Below, piece by piece: positions 43,260 to 52,192 of a stretch of 64,000 nucleotides of DNA. Position 1 is the first letter of the stretch. Every line of letters begins with the position of its first letter. The DNA is from Propionibacteriaceae bacterium (GTDB lineage Bacteria > Actinomycetota > Actinomycetes > Propionibacteriales > Propionibacteriaceae). The translations under genes and the position numbers were made by a program. Under the pieces are notes generated by a model. The model was not told where the DNA came from and did not search any database. It saw only the letters and a list, made by a program, of their open reading frames with translations. The stretch lies in contig CAJPNZ010000003.1 of the NCBI GenBank assembly GCA_905372155.1, positions 33,682-97,681 of the forward strand, read 5' to 3'.

Positions 43260-44707
43260 AGGTAGCTCTCCTTGGTCCACAGGTGCATGACGGCGCGTGA
43301 ACGCCAGGGCCGCCAGGCCTCCGCTCGCGCGAGCACCTGACGGGAGGTCGACAGGCCGAGGGCGCGTTGGAGCACCAGATCCCCGGACGGGCAGGCGTCC
43401 GGGTCACCCAGCCCACGCATGGCGATGAACTCGGTGGTCCATGCCCCGATCCCGCGGATGCCCAACAACCTGCTGCGCGTCTCGGCCCGGTCGACCCACG
43501 GGTCGACGCGAAGCCCACCCGCCAGTTCGACCGCCAGGGCGTGCAGCGTCGCGGCCTTGGAGCGGGTCAGCCTCAATGACTCCCGGAGTCCGTCCTGCCC
43601 CGCCTCGGCCACCTCCGCAGGGTCGGGTGGTAGCCGCCATCCCTCCTCCAGCCCCGGCGCAGGACTACCGTACGAGGTCACGAAGCGTTCCTGCACGGTA
43701 CGGGCAGCGGCGAGCGAGATCTGCTGGCCCAGCACGGTGAAGAAGGCGAACTCCGCCCCGTCAACCACCCCGGGAACTCGCAGACCGGGACGTTCAGCGA
43801 CCAACGGGGCCAACTGCGGGTCGCGACGGAGCAGGATGTCGGCGGTCGTGGTGTCAGCATCCACGGCCAGCCAGCGACGCACCGCGCCGAGGGTGGGGGC
43901 CAGGGCACCGAGCGCGGGTAGATCCAGCTCCACCCTGCCCATCACGTCGGTTCGCGCGAGCGCCGCACCCACCGGCGTGTTCACCAGACGCGTCAACGTC
44001 CCGGACTCGGATCTCTCCACCCCCGGCACCGCATGTGCCGCGAGCGCGGCCCGCATGGCGGTACCCGCCTGCCTCCCCAGGGCGGGCAGCCGTACCGTCA
44101 GCCGGAGCCGCCCGCTCCCGCCGCGCGCAGTTTCGGGTTCAGGGTGGCGTCGCAGCTCTCCCGGGCTGGTTCCGAACTCGGTGCGCATGACCTCGTTGAA
44201 CTGGCGGATGCTCCCGAAACCCGCCGCGAAGGCTATCTCACCCAGCCTCCAGTCGGTCTGGTCCATGAGCGCCCTGGCGGTGTGGGCCCTTCGGGTCCGG
44301 TTGACCTGGTGAACCGTCGCACCCACCTGCTCACGGAAAATCCGGTTCAGGTGTCGCACACCGACGCCGAAGCGTTCACCCAGCCCCGCGACTCCGACAT
44401 CGTCCACCACGCCATCGCGGATCGCCTGCACGGCACGACCCACCAGGTCCTCCCGATCACTCCAGCCTGCGTCGCCTGGAAGACGGTCGGGGCGGCATCT
44501 CCTGCACGCCCGGAATCCGGACGCCACGGCGGCGGCGGCGCTCGCGAAAAAGCGACAGTTCTCGCGACGGGGCAACCGTGCGGGGCAAGAGGGCCGACAG
44601 TAAATTCCCGTCGATGTCACGGCGAGCACGAAGTGCCCGTCCCAGGCGTGCTCGCGGCCAGCGCACGCCTTGTAACAGGAGTCGTCGTCGAGGGGAAGGG
44701 TGTTCAC
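43256..44707 (-). CDS. Ada-AlkA fusion: alkylation-response regulator and DNA-3-methyladenine glycosylase
   Basis: This 484-residue protein has three parts. Residues 1-80 are the Ada zinc/methyl-acceptor domain with GIYCRPSCPAR and FRACRRC (C37, C41, C68, C71). Residues 90-185 are an AraC-type helix-turn-helix (WRLGEIAFAAGFGSIRQFNEVMR). Residues 190-484 are AlkA with a helix-hairpin-helix ILGIRGIGAWTTEFIAMRGL and a following catalytic aspartate. It should sense methyl-phosphotriesters, activate transcription and excise alkylated bases. GTG 44707 is chosen by family comparison; a CATACT -10-like box 8 nt before it suggests a leaderless mRNA. ATG 44770 is the alternative. Confidence 0.9.
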   Translation of the reverse strand: MNTLPLDDDSCYKACAGREHAWDGHFVLAVTSTGIYCRPSCPARLPRRENCRFFASAAAAVASGFRACRRCRPDRLPGDAGWSDREDLVGRAVQAIRDGVVDDVGVAGLGERFGVGVRHLNRIFREQVGATVHQVNRTRRAHTARALMDQTDWRLGEIAFAAGFGSIRQFNEVMRTEFGTSPGELRRHPEPETARGGSGRLRLTVRLPALGRQAGTAMRAALAAHAVPGVERSESGTLTRLVNTPVGAALARTDVMGRVELDLPALGALAPTLGAVRRWLAVDADTTTADILLRRDPQLAPLVAERPGLRVPGVVDGAEFAFFTVLGQQISLAAARTVQERFVTSYGSPAPGLEEGWRLPPDPAEVAEAGQDGLRESLRLTRSKAATLHALAVELAGGLRVDPWVDRAETRSRLLGIRGIGAWTTEFIAMRGLGDPDACPSGDLVLQRALGLSTSRQVLARAEAWRPWRSRAVMHLWTKESYL

Positions 44708-44820
44708 ATCACGCAAGTATGCTGGATTTCCGATCAAATTTTCTGGCGGAATCAGGACATCTCGGCACAATTCTCAAGACCCGGCCACGATGCAGTCCGA
44801 CAAGGCACTAGTGTTCTTGT

Positions 44821-46902
44821 ATGGCCTCAAAGTCGAGTACTCACGTAGCAATCAATTCTCCCGAGCAGATCCGCAATGTCATCCTCGTCGGTGCCAGCGG
44901 TTCGGGAAAGACCACCCTCTTCGAGCACCTCCTGCGTGCCAGGGTGGAGGGCTATCGCGGTGAGAAGGACACCCCCGAGCGGGCGGCCTCCCTCACCCTG
45001 GCCTCCATCCCCGCCAGGGACGTGCAGATCAACCTCCTGGACGCCCCCGGTCACCCCGAGTACGTCGGGGAGCTGCGCGCGGGGTTGCGTGCAGCCGACG
45101 CGGCGGTGTTCGTGATCCCCGCCGGCGAGGAGATCCAGCCGGCCACCGTCGCGTTGTGGGAGGAGTGCCAGAAGGCAGGTTTGCCCCGCATCATCGCCAT
45201 CACGAAACTGGACCAGGGCCGCGCTGACTTCCTCGCCATGGTCGAGGTCTGCCGCGACGCCTTCGGTGAAGGTGTCGTCGCGGCGCTGCTGCCGATCCGC
45301 GAGGGCGACCGCTCCACCGGCAACATTTCCCTGCTGAACAAACGAATCCACGACTACTCTTCCGGGACCCGCGTCTCCCGTGACGCCGACGAGGAGGAGA
45401 ACGCCTACATCGATGAGCAGCGCGCCCCGTTGTTGGAGGCGATCATCACCGAGCTCCAGGACGAGGACCTGATGGAGCGTTACCTCGAGGGCGAGGAGAT
45501 CGCCGTCGCCGAGGTTTACGAGGTGCTGAACAAGGCGATCATCAGCGCCCGGTTCTTCCCGGTCCTACCCGCCCACACCACCAGCGACGTCGGCACCGAG
45601 GAGTTGCTGCGATGGATCGAGAAGGGTTTCCCCGCCGCCAACACCACCACCGTCCCCGACATCGTCACCCTCGACGGCGAAACCCTGCCGCGGGCCACCT
45701 GCGACCCGGAAGGTCCCCTGGTGGCGCAGGTGATCCGCACCACCAGCGACCAGTACTCGGGTCGCCTGTCGCTGGTGCGGGTGTTCTCCGGAACCCTGCG
45801 CACCGACGACGCCGTCCACGTCTCCGGCAGGCGCGAGCTGTTCGGCGAGGACGAGGACCCGTCCCACCCCGACCACGACGAGATCGACAAGGCGGGTCAG
45901 CTCTCCGCACCCATTGGCTTGGAACTGGTGAACAAGGACAAGGCCATCGCGGGCGAGATCGTCTACGTCGCGCGCCTGTCCAAGGCCGAGACCGGGGATT
46001 CCCTGTCCACCCCGGAGCGTCCGGGCGCGATCCGGCCCTGGCGGGTCCCGCAGGCCCTACTGCCCGTCGCCATCGAGGCCGACACCCGGGGCGACGAGGA
46101 CAAGCTCGGCGGGGCGCTGCAGCGGCTGGCCGTCGAGGACGTCACCGTTCGTCTGGAGCGTCACCCCGAAACCGACCAGCAGTTGCTGTGGACGATGGGC
46201 CAGGCACACAAGGAGCTGCTGCTGGCGCGGCTGAGGCAGCGACACGGCCTCAACATCCACGAGGTGCCCGTGAAGGTGCCGCTGCGGGAGACCTTCACCA
46301 TCCCAGCGAAAGCCCAGGGACGCCACGTGAAACAGTCGGGCGGTCACGGCCAGTACGCGGTCTGCGAGATCGAGATCGCCCCCCTCGAACGCGGGGCGGG
46401 CTACGAGTTCATCGACAAGGTGGTGGGCGGCGCCGTGCCGCGCCAGTTCATCGGGTCGGTGGACAAGGGCATCCAGTCCCAGATGGCCAAGGGCACCCTG
46501 TTCGGTTTCCCGATGGTGGACATCGCCGTCACCCTGTACGACGGCAAGGCCCACTCCGTCGACTCCTCCGACATGGCCTTCCAAACCGCGGGCGCCCTGG
46601 CGCTGCGCGAAGCCGCGACGGAGAGCAACATCGGCGTGCTGGAACCGGTGGACCGGGTGCGGATCACCGTCGGGGAAGCCTTCCTGGGACCGGTCCTGAC
46701 GGACCTGGCGGGCCGCCGCGGGCAGGTGCTCGGCAGCGACGCCGACACCGAGCACCACGCCATCATCGACGCGCTGGTGCCGCAGCTGGAGCTGATCAAC
46801 TACCCGATCGACCTGCGCGGCCTGGCGCAGGGCACGGGCAGCTTCACCCGGGAGTTCAACAGCTACGAGCTGATGCCCCGGGAACTCTGGCCGAAGAAAT
46901 AA
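44821..46902 (+). CDS. fusA2: Elongation factor G-like protein (EF-G2)
   Basis: This 693-residue translational GTPase has the five-domain EF-G layout but altered G motifs: G1 is GASGSGKT (24-31), G3 is DAPGH and G4 is TKLD rather than NKxD. The C-terminal half contains GRHVKQSGGHGQYAVCEIEI and SDMAFQTAGALALREA as in EF-G. It matches the actinobacterial EF-G2 group, whose mycobacterial members bind the ribosome and GTP but are not efficient in translocation. It is a single gene divergent from ada-alkA and ends in a strong hairpin. Confidence 0.9.
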   Translation: MASKSSTHVAINSPEQIRNVILVGASGSGKTTLFEHLLRARVEGYRGEKDTPERAASLTLASIPARDVQINLLDAPGHPEYVGELRAGLRAADAAVFVIPAGEEIQPATVALWEECQKAGLPRIIAITKLDQGRADFLAMVEVCRDAFGEGVVAALLPIREGDRSTGNISLLNKRIHDYSSGTRVSRDADEEENAYIDEQRAPLLEAIITELQDEDLMERYLEGEEIAVAEVYEVLNKAIISARFFPVLPAHTTSDVGTEELLRWIEKGFPAANTTTVPDIVTLDGETLPRATCDPEGPLVAQVIRTTSDQYSGRLSLVRVFSGTLRTDDAVHVSGRRELFGEDEDPSHPDHDEIDKAGQLSAPIGLELVNKDKAIAGEIVYVARLSKAETGDSLSTPERPGAIRPWRVPQALLPVAIEADTRGDEDKLGGALQRLAVEDVTVRLERHPETDQQLLWTMGQAHKELLLARLRQRHGLNIHEVPVKVPLRETFTIPAKAQGRHVKQSGGHGQYAVCEIEIAPLERGAGYEFIDKVVGGAVPRQFIGSVDKGIQSQMAKGTLFGFPMVDIAVTLYDGKAHSVDSSDMAFQTAGALALREAATESNIGVLEPVDRVRITVGEAFLGPVLTDLAGRRGQVLGSDADTEHHAIIDALVPQLELINYPIDLRGLAQGTGSFTREFNSYELMPRELWPKK

Positions 46903-46919
46903 CGCAGGACGGGAAGGAC

Positions 46920-46956
46920 GATCAACCGCCGCGGGCAGCCCCAGCGGCGGTTGATC
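46920..46956. terminator. Bidirectional terminator between fusA2 and yccF
   Basis: GATCAACCGCCGC and GCGGCGGTTGATC form a 13-bp perfect stem with an 11-nt loop, 17 nt after the fusA2 stop and 16 nt from the facing yccF stop. It can serve both genes. Confidence 0.85.
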
Positions 46957-46971
46957 GTTGTCGAGGACTTC

Positions 46972-47382
46972 TCAGATGGAGTGCAGCGGACGGTCCCAGG
47001 GGGCCAGGTTGCTGCGGTCCACGATCTGTTTGCCGAAGGGCGAGCAGGTGACGGGGATCATCTTCAGCGACACGACCGCATTGACGACGCCGACGATGGT
47101 CACGACCTGGGCGATCGCGGCGACGACGTGTCCGAGGGCCAGCCACCAGCCGCAGAAGACGAACCACACGAGGTTCATGATGCCGGAGCCCATTCCGGCG
47201 TTCGGGCGCCTGACCACGGCCTTGCCGAAGGGCCAGGCGACGTAGGCGGCCATTCGGAACGCGGCGACGCCGAACGGGATGGTGATGACGAACACGCAGG
47301 CGATGATCCCCGCAATCGTGTAGCCGATCGCCAGCCAGATGCCGGCGAGGAGGAACCAGATCAGATTCAGCAGGGTGCGCAT
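46972..47382 (-). CDS. YccF domain-containing membrane protein
   Basis: This 136-residue protein carries two YccF repeats: LLNLIWFLLAGIWLAIGY, ITIPFGVAAFRMAAYVAWPFG, then IMNLVWFVFCGWWLALGHVV and KMIPVTCSPFG. Several hydrophobic segments predict an inner membrane location. The function of the family is unknown. It is a single gene between the EF-G2 terminator and the B12 transporter genes. Confidence 0.88.
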   Translation of the reverse strand: MRTLLNLIWFLLAGIWLAIGYTIAGIIACVFVITIPFGVAAFRMAAYVAWPFGKAVVRRPNAGMGSGIMNLVWFVFCGWWLALGHVVAAIAQVVTIVGVVNAVVSLKMIPVTCSPFGKQIVDRSNLAPWDRPLHSI

Positions 47383-47417
47383 GAACTCAGCATAGGTACC
47401 GACGGGTTCCCGGTGCC

Positions 47418-48230
47418 TCAGGTATTCCCCTGATGCCCTCCCCGATCCGGCTGCGACCGGTGCGAGACGAAGGTGTAGCTGTCCGGGTCGAAACCGACGC
47501 CCCCGCCGAATGCGGCCTCCAGGGTGCCGTCGTGGGCCAGTTCGTGGGGGGTTCCGACGCGCATTCCGTTTTCCGGCCCGACCACCCAGAGCCGGTCGGC
47601 GTGCCGGGCCGCCACCTCCACGTCGTGGGTGCACACCACCACCGCGAGCCCGCGGTCGTGTGCCAGGTCCTGCAGCAGCTCGAAGACACGGATCCGTCCG
47701 GGCGGGTCGAGGAAGGCGGTGGGTTCGTCGAGCAGCAGCAACCGGGGGGCCTGCGCGATGGCGCGGGCGATCATCACCCGCTGTCGCTGCCCGTCGGACA
47801 GTTCCCACAGCATCCGTTTCGCCAGCTCTCCCGCCCCGACGGCTTCGAGGGCGGTGGTGACGGCCTCACGGTCCGAAACCCCGAGCCGCCCAGACCAGCC
47901 GGTGTGGGGGTGCCTGCCGAGAGCGACTACGTCGGCGACGGTCAGGCGTCCCGGGTCGACCCGGTCGGTGAGCACCACCGCGACCTGCTGGGCCATTTCG
48001 TCGCGCCGCATCCGCCCGAGGTCCCGGCCCAGCAGCCTCACGCTCCCGGCCAGCGGCGGCTGCAACCCACTGACGGTGCGCAGCAGGGTGGACTTCCCGG
48101 CCCCGTTGGGCCCGACCAGACCGACGAGACGGCCCTTCTCAAGGCTGGTGTCGAGCCCCGCCAGGACCACCTTCCTGCTCCGCCGGGTGCGGTACCCGAC
48201 GGTGAGCCCGGCCAGTTCCAGGACGTTCAC
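47418..48230 (-). CDS. btuD: ABC transporter ATP-binding protein, probable cobalamin uptake (BtuD-type)
   Basis: This 270-residue ATPase of the FecE/BtuD class has Walker A GPNGAGKSTLLR, LSDGQRQRVMIARAIA (signature with D for the second G) and LLLLDEPTAFLD. The GTG start overlaps the permease stop by 4 nt. The operon starts with a B12 riboswitch, which is why I favour cobalamin over iron-siderophore as substrate. Confidence 0.85.
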   Translation of the reverse strand: MNVLELAGLTVGYRTRRSRKVVLAGLDTSLEKGRLVGLVGPNGAGKSTLLRTVSGLQPPLAGSVRLLGRDLGRMRRDEMAQQVAVVLTDRVDPGRLTVADVVALGRHPHTGWSGRLGVSDREAVTTALEAVGAGELAKRMLWELSDGQRQRVMIARAIAQAPRLLLLDEPTAFLDPPGRIRVFELLQDLAHDRGLAVVVCTHDVEVAARHADRLWVVGPENGMRVGTPHELAHDGTLEAAFGGGVGFDPDSYTFVSHRSQPDRGGHQGNT

Positions 48231-49249
48231 AGCGCGAGCCTCCGGCGTTGCAGCAGGATCCAGATCACCACGGGCGCCCCGAAAGCAGCGTTGATGGCGT
48301 TCAGGGGCAGCACCGAATCGCCCGGCAGCCCCGCGATGATGTCGGCGGTCAGTGCGAGCAGCGCCCCCGTCAGGGCGGTGGCGGGGATCAGGACGCGGTG
48401 ATCGGATGTGTTGAACATGCCCCTGGCCAGGTGCGGAACCGCGATTCCGAGGAACTGGATGGGGCCACAGAAAGCGGTCACGGTTCCCGCCAGCACCGAG
48501 GTCAGCGCTATCAGCGCCATGCGCGCCGCCCTGAGGTTCAGGCCTACGCTCTGCGCGTAGCGTTCCCCCAGCAGCAGCGCGTTGAGGGGTTTCAACAACG
48601 CCAAGGAAGCCACCAGCCCCATTCCGATCACCGCGGAGATCAGCGGAAGATTCGCCCAGGTCACCCCGCCGTAGCTGCCGAACCCCCATCGCGAATAGGC
48701 GGCGATCAGCTGGGGGGTGGAGAAGGACATCATGACACTCACCCCGGCCGAGACCAGGTACCCGATCATCACCCCGATCAGCAGCAGGGTCACCGAGGAA
48801 CGCACGGCATGCCCCACGAGCAACACCACGGTCATCACCGTTCCGGAGCCGATGGCGGATGCGACGACGACCGCCAGGTCACCGCCGAAGCCGAGTCCCG
48901 CGGTCAGGGCGGCAGCCCCACCGCCCCCGACCACGAGGATCACCGCCGCCACGCCGAGCGAGGAGCCGGCGGAGATGCCGAGGATGAACGGATCCGCCAG
49001 GGGGTTGCGGAACAGCGTCTGCATGGCCAGTCCCGTGACCCCGAGCGCCGCCCCCGCCAGGCAGGCCGTGATGGTGCGGGGCAGCCGGACGGAACCGACG
49101 ATCAGCTGGGCGATGGGCCGAGTGGGTTGCCCCGTCAGCACCGCCCAGACCTCCTCGAGGGTGATCTGGGCGGGGCCGAGCACCAGGCCCGCGGCCACCG
49201 CCGCGGTCAGCGCGCAAACGAGGATCGCGAACCCGAGTGGGTGCCGCAT
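48227..49249 (-). CDS. btuC: ABC transporter permease, probable cobalamin uptake (BtuC/FecCD-type)
   Basis: This 340-residue permease of the FecCD family has about 10 membrane spans. SVRLPRTITACLAGAALGVTG and GVTGLAMQTLFRNPLADPFILG are the characteristic N-terminal block, and IQFLGIAVPHLARG the coupling region. It overlaps the SBP stop by one base and the ATPase start by 4 nt, so the three are one transport unit under B12-riboswitch control. Confidence 0.88.
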   Translation of the reverse strand: MRHPLGFAILVCALTAAVAAGLVLGPAQITLEEVWAVLTGQPTRPIAQLIVGSVRLPRTITACLAGAALGVTGLAMQTLFRNPLADPFILGISAGSSLGVAAVILVVGGGGAAALTAGLGFGGDLAVVVASAIGSGTVMTVVLLVGHAVRSSVTLLLIGVMIGYLVSAGVSVMMSFSTPQLIAAYSRWGFGSYGGVTWANLPLISAVIGMGLVASLALLKPLNALLLGERYAQSVGLNLRAARMALIALTSVLAGTVTAFCGPIQFLGIAVPHLARGMFNTSDHRVLIPATALTGALLALTADIIAGLPGDSVLPLNAINAAFGAPVVIWILLQRRRLAL

Positions 49250-50478
49250 CAGGCGGGCAGCTGCTCGTAGAAGGTGTAGTCCTGGTCGGCGAACAGCTCG
49301 GGATGGGCGGCCTTGGCGAGGTCACGCAGCACCAGGTCGGGGCGCACCACGCCCTGCTCCCAGTAGTCGTTCCCACCCGCAGCGTTGATGCGTTTGGTGG
49401 GGTTGTAGACCCGCCCGTCCTGGGCCGCCTTGATCGTCACCAGACGTGGATCGTCGGTGCCGATTGCGGAGATGGTGGGCCATTTCTTCATCATGTCGGC
49501 GTTGAGCCAGATGTCGGCCCGGGCGCCGGCCTCCAGCATCGTCTCGATCGCCGTCGGGATGCTGCTGTTGGACTCATCGTCGGCGAAGACGTACGTCATG
49601 CCGGCGTCGGCGAGGAAGGCGGCCACGTAGCTGCGACCCCCTGGACGGGCCCACTCCCCGTTGAAGGGGGCACCGGTGATGGCGGTGGGACGTTCGGTGG
49701 TCTGCTGGACCTTGTCCTTCACCGCCGTGTAGTCGGATTCGATCTTCTGGAAGACCTGGTTGGCGGTGCCCTCGGTGTTGGTGAACAGGGCCGTGAACTT
49801 CAGCCACTCCGACCGGCCGAGCGGGGTGTTCTCCAACCATTCGGAGTTGCCCACCACGGGTATCTTCAGCTCCCGGATCTTGTCATAGGCCGGGTCAGGA
49901 GTACCGCTGGAGAAGAACAGATCGGGGGTGGCGGCCGCGAGGGTTTCGACGTTGATGCCACCGGAATCGTTGCCGAAACCGACGATCTTGCCGTCGGCGA
50001 TGAGCTTTGTGATGGGTTCGGACCAGACGAACGCCGGGGACTGCACCGCCGCCAGGGAATCGGTGGCCCCCAGCAGGTCGAAGGCGGGCAGTTGCGTGGT
50101 GGAGGAGGTCGCGGCTCGGTGCACCGGAATGGAGATGCGTTGCGCGTTGGCGAGTTCGGATGGCAGCTCGGGGTTGGCCCCGCACTGCACGAGGACGTAG
50201 GTCTCCGACGAGGCGCCTTGCAGGGGTTCCTTGACCGTCACGGTCTTGTAGGAGCCGTGGTATTCCACCGTCACCCCGGTGGCGTGGGAGAAGCTCGTCT
50301 TCTCGGGGAAGTAGTCGGCGTTCGCGTCGTACTGGGTGACGCAGCCGTCGCTCCCGATTCCGGCAGGGGAGCTCGAGGCACCTCCCTCCGTTTGTGACGT
50401 TTGGGCGCAGGCCGTCAACGAGAACAGGGCGACGGCGGCTAGGGCTGCGAGGGTACGGGTGAGTTCCACGGTGATCAC
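49249..50478 (-). CDS. btuF: ABC transporter substrate-binding lipoprotein, probable cobalamin (BtuF-type)
   Basis: This protein of about 409 residues has a lipoprotein signal (LAALAAVALFSLTAC) and a helical-backbone (FecB/BtuF-type) SBP fold, with VLVQCGANPELPSEL and TPDLFFSSG as core blocks. Starts at GTG 50478 (chosen, AGGA close upstream) or GTG 50469 are both possible. Frames further upstream run into the riboswitch and are not coding. Its closest homologues may be annotated for iron-siderophore; the riboswitch supports cobalamin or another corrinoid. Confidence 0.85.
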   Translation of the reverse strand: MITVELTRTLAALAAVALFSLTACAQTSQTEGGASSSPAGIGSDGCVTQYDANADYFPEKTSFSHATGVTVEYHGSYKTVTVKEPLQGASSETYVLVQCGANPELPSELANAQRISIPVHRAATSSTTQLPAFDLLGATDSLAAVQSPAFVWSEPITKLIADGKIVGFGNDSGGINVETLAAATPDLFFSSGTPDPAYDKIRELKIPVVGNSEWLENTPLGRSEWLKFTALFTNTEGTANQVFQKIESDYTAVKDKVQQTTERPTAITGAPFNGEWARPGGRSYVAAFLADAGMTYVFADDESNSSIPTAIETMLEAGARADIWLNADMMKKWPTISAIGTDDPRLVTIKAAQDGRVYNPTKRINAAGGNDYWEQGVVRPDLVLRDLAKAAHPELFADQDYTFYEQLPA

Positions 50479-50499
50479 CAATCCTGGATGTCGCGTCCT

Positions 50500-50625
50500 T
50501 TTGGGATGGTCTTCGCCGGCAGTTCCTGACTTCCCGTTTTCGCGGGTCACAGTGGCGCGCCCGTTCCGGATTTCCACCGGATTCCTGCGCAGCGAGACTA
50601 TGAGAAAACTTACCGCCAAACATTT
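50500..50625 (-). ncRNA. Cobalamin (B12) riboswitch upstream of btuFCD
   Basis: On the minus strand the leader carries the conserved core: CCGGTGGAAATCCGGAAC, then GCGCCACTGTGA, then GAAGTCAGGAACTGCC. These are the AdoCbl-riboswitch signature blocks (B12 box) in correct order. It ends about 25 nt before the first possible btuF GTG, placing the start in the region sequestered on ligand binding. It should shut off uptake when cobalamin is plentiful. Ends are approximate. Confidence 0.92.
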
Positions 50626-50669
50626 GTCACCTCGACGGCGGGGCTCGTTATCCCGGTTATCATCGCGGG

Positions 50670-51383
50670 GTGAAACCGCCCCGTCCCCAGCGCACCATCG
50701 TCAGTTTCGTGCGCCGCAACACCCGCATGAACGATTCGCAGCGGGCGGCCTGGGATCGTCACCGGGACCATTTCCTCATCGACGTGCCCGCCGCGGAGAT
50801 GGACACGTCCATCGCCGACGACGCCCACGTCGACTGGGATGCGGTCTTCGGCAGGCGGGCCCCGCGGATCGTGGAGATCGGATCGGGAAACGGGGATTCG
50901 CTGGTGCCCATGGCCGCGGCCCGCCCCGAGAACGACTTCATCGCCTTCGAAGTGTTCCCGCCAGGCATCGCCTCCACCATGGGGCGTCTGGGTCGCGAAG
51001 GGGTGGGCAACGTGCGCATCGTGCCGGCCAACGGCGCACAGGGATTGGCGGTGCTGTTCGACCACGACTCCCTGACGGAGCTGTGGACCTTCTTCGCCGA
51101 CCCGTGGCGCAAGACCCGGCACCACAAACGCCGTCTGATCAGCACGGATTTCGCCGACCTGGTGGCGTTGAAACTCCGGCCCGGTGGGCTGTGGCGGCTC
51201 GCCACGGACTGGGAGGACTACGCCTTCTGGCAGAGGGAGACGCTCGACGCCCATCCGCGGTTCGAGAATCTCCACGACGGTTGGGCGCCGCGGTACGAGG
51301 CGCGCCCGGTCACGAAGTACGAGGCCAAGGGCCTGGCGCAGGGCCGCAAGGTCTACGACCTGACCTACCGGCGGTTGCCGTGA
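50670..51383 (+). CDS. trmB: tRNA (guanine-N7-)-methyltransferase
   Basis: This 237-residue methyltransferase forms m7G46 in tRNA. The SAM site is IVEIGSGNGDSLVPMA, and the family signature is TFFADPWRKTRHHKRRL. RRNTRMNDSQRAAW near the N-terminus is typical. The GTG at 50670 follows a TATCAT box by only a few bases, so the mRNA may be leaderless. The stop overlaps the truA start. Confidence 0.94.
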   Translation: MKPPRPQRTIVSFVRRNTRMNDSQRAAWDRHRDHFLIDVPAAEMDTSIADDAHVDWDAVFGRRAPRIVEIGSGNGDSLVPMAAARPENDFIAFEVFPPGIASTMGRLGREGVGNVRIVPANGAQGLAVLFDHDSLTELWTFFADPWRKTRHHKRRLISTDFADLVALKLRPGGLWRLATDWEDYAFWQRETLDAHPRFENLHDGWAPRYEARPVTKYEAKGLAQGRKVYDLTYRRLP

Positions 51384-52192
51384 CCCGGCTGCGCATCGAC
51401 CTGGCCTACGACGGCGGGGCTTTTCACGGCTGGGCCTCCCAACCGGGGTTGCGGACGGTGCAGGGGGTGCTGGAGGAGTCACTGGGCAGGGTGCTTCGCC
51501 TCGACCCGGCACCCGTGCTCACCGTCGCGGGCCGCACCGACGCCGGGGTGCACGCCCGCGGCCAGGTGTGCCACGTCGACGTCGAGGACCCGGCCCTGTC
51601 TCCCACCGACCTGCTGCGCAGGCTGCGCCGGATCTGCCCCGAAGACATCGCCATCCGCGACGTGACCGAGGCCCCCGACGGCTTCGACGCCCGCTTCTCC
51701 GCGGTCTGGCGGCGCTACTGCTATCGCCTGATCGACTCCTCGCAGGTGCCGGACCCCCTGTTGCGCAACCACGTGGTCCAGCTGCGGCACCCGCTGCACC
51801 TGGGCACCGCGCAGGAAGCGACCCGGCTTTTGACGGGGCTGCGGGATTTCGCCCCGTTCTGCAAGGCCCGTGAGGGCGCCACCACCATCCGCGACCTGCG
51901 GGAGTTCACCGTCACGCGGCGAGGCGACGGGGTGGTGGAGGTGCACCTGCTGGCCGACGCCTTCTGCCATTCGATGGTGCGAGCCCTGGTCGGGGCACTG
52001 ACCGTGGTCGGCGCGGGACGCCGGAACCTGGCATGGCTGGAGGAAATCGCAAGCAGCGACCACCGCTGCGGAGAGGTGCCGTTGATGCCCGCCCACGGCC
52101 TGGTGTTGGAGGAGGTCGGCTATCCCGCCGAGGACCAACTCGCCTCGCGTGCCCGCGAGGCCCGCGCCCGCCGAAGCCTGGAGGAGACATGA
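51380..52192 (+). CDS. truA: tRNA pseudouridine(38-40) synthase
   Basis: This 270-residue enzyme isomerises uridines 38-40 of the tRNA anticodon arm. It starts RLRIDLAYDGGAFHGW, carries the catalytic aspartate in GRTDAGVHARGQVCHVD and the ADAFCHSMVRALVGAL block. The GTG overlaps the trmB stop by 4 nt, and its own stop overlaps the next ATG, so trmB, truA and the RsmC-like gene are translated as a coupled set. Confidence 0.94.
   Translation: MTRLRIDLAYDGGAFHGWASQPGLRTVQGVLEESLGRVLRLDPAPVLTVAGRTDAGVHARGQVCHVDVEDPALSPTDLLRRLRRICPEDIAIRDVTEAPDGFDARFSAVWRRYCYRLIDSSQVPDPLLRNHVVQLRHPLHLGTAQEATRLLTGLRDFAPFCKAREGATTIRDLREFTVTRRGDGVVEVHLLADAFCHSMVRALVGALTVVGAGRRNLAWLEEIASSDHRCGEVPLMPAHGLVLEEVGYPAEDQLASRAREARARRSLEET

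Noticed and set aside
46972..47808. Longer leftward frame extending yccF to 47808
   Set aside because: The extension is antisense-like to the BtuD gene frame; the family start is at 47382.
50479..50619. N-terminal extension of the BtuF-like protein starting near 50619
   Set aside because: The extension covers the B12-riboswitch core and would remove the lipoprotein signal from the N-terminus. A GTG at 50478 or 50469 gives a proper signal peptide.
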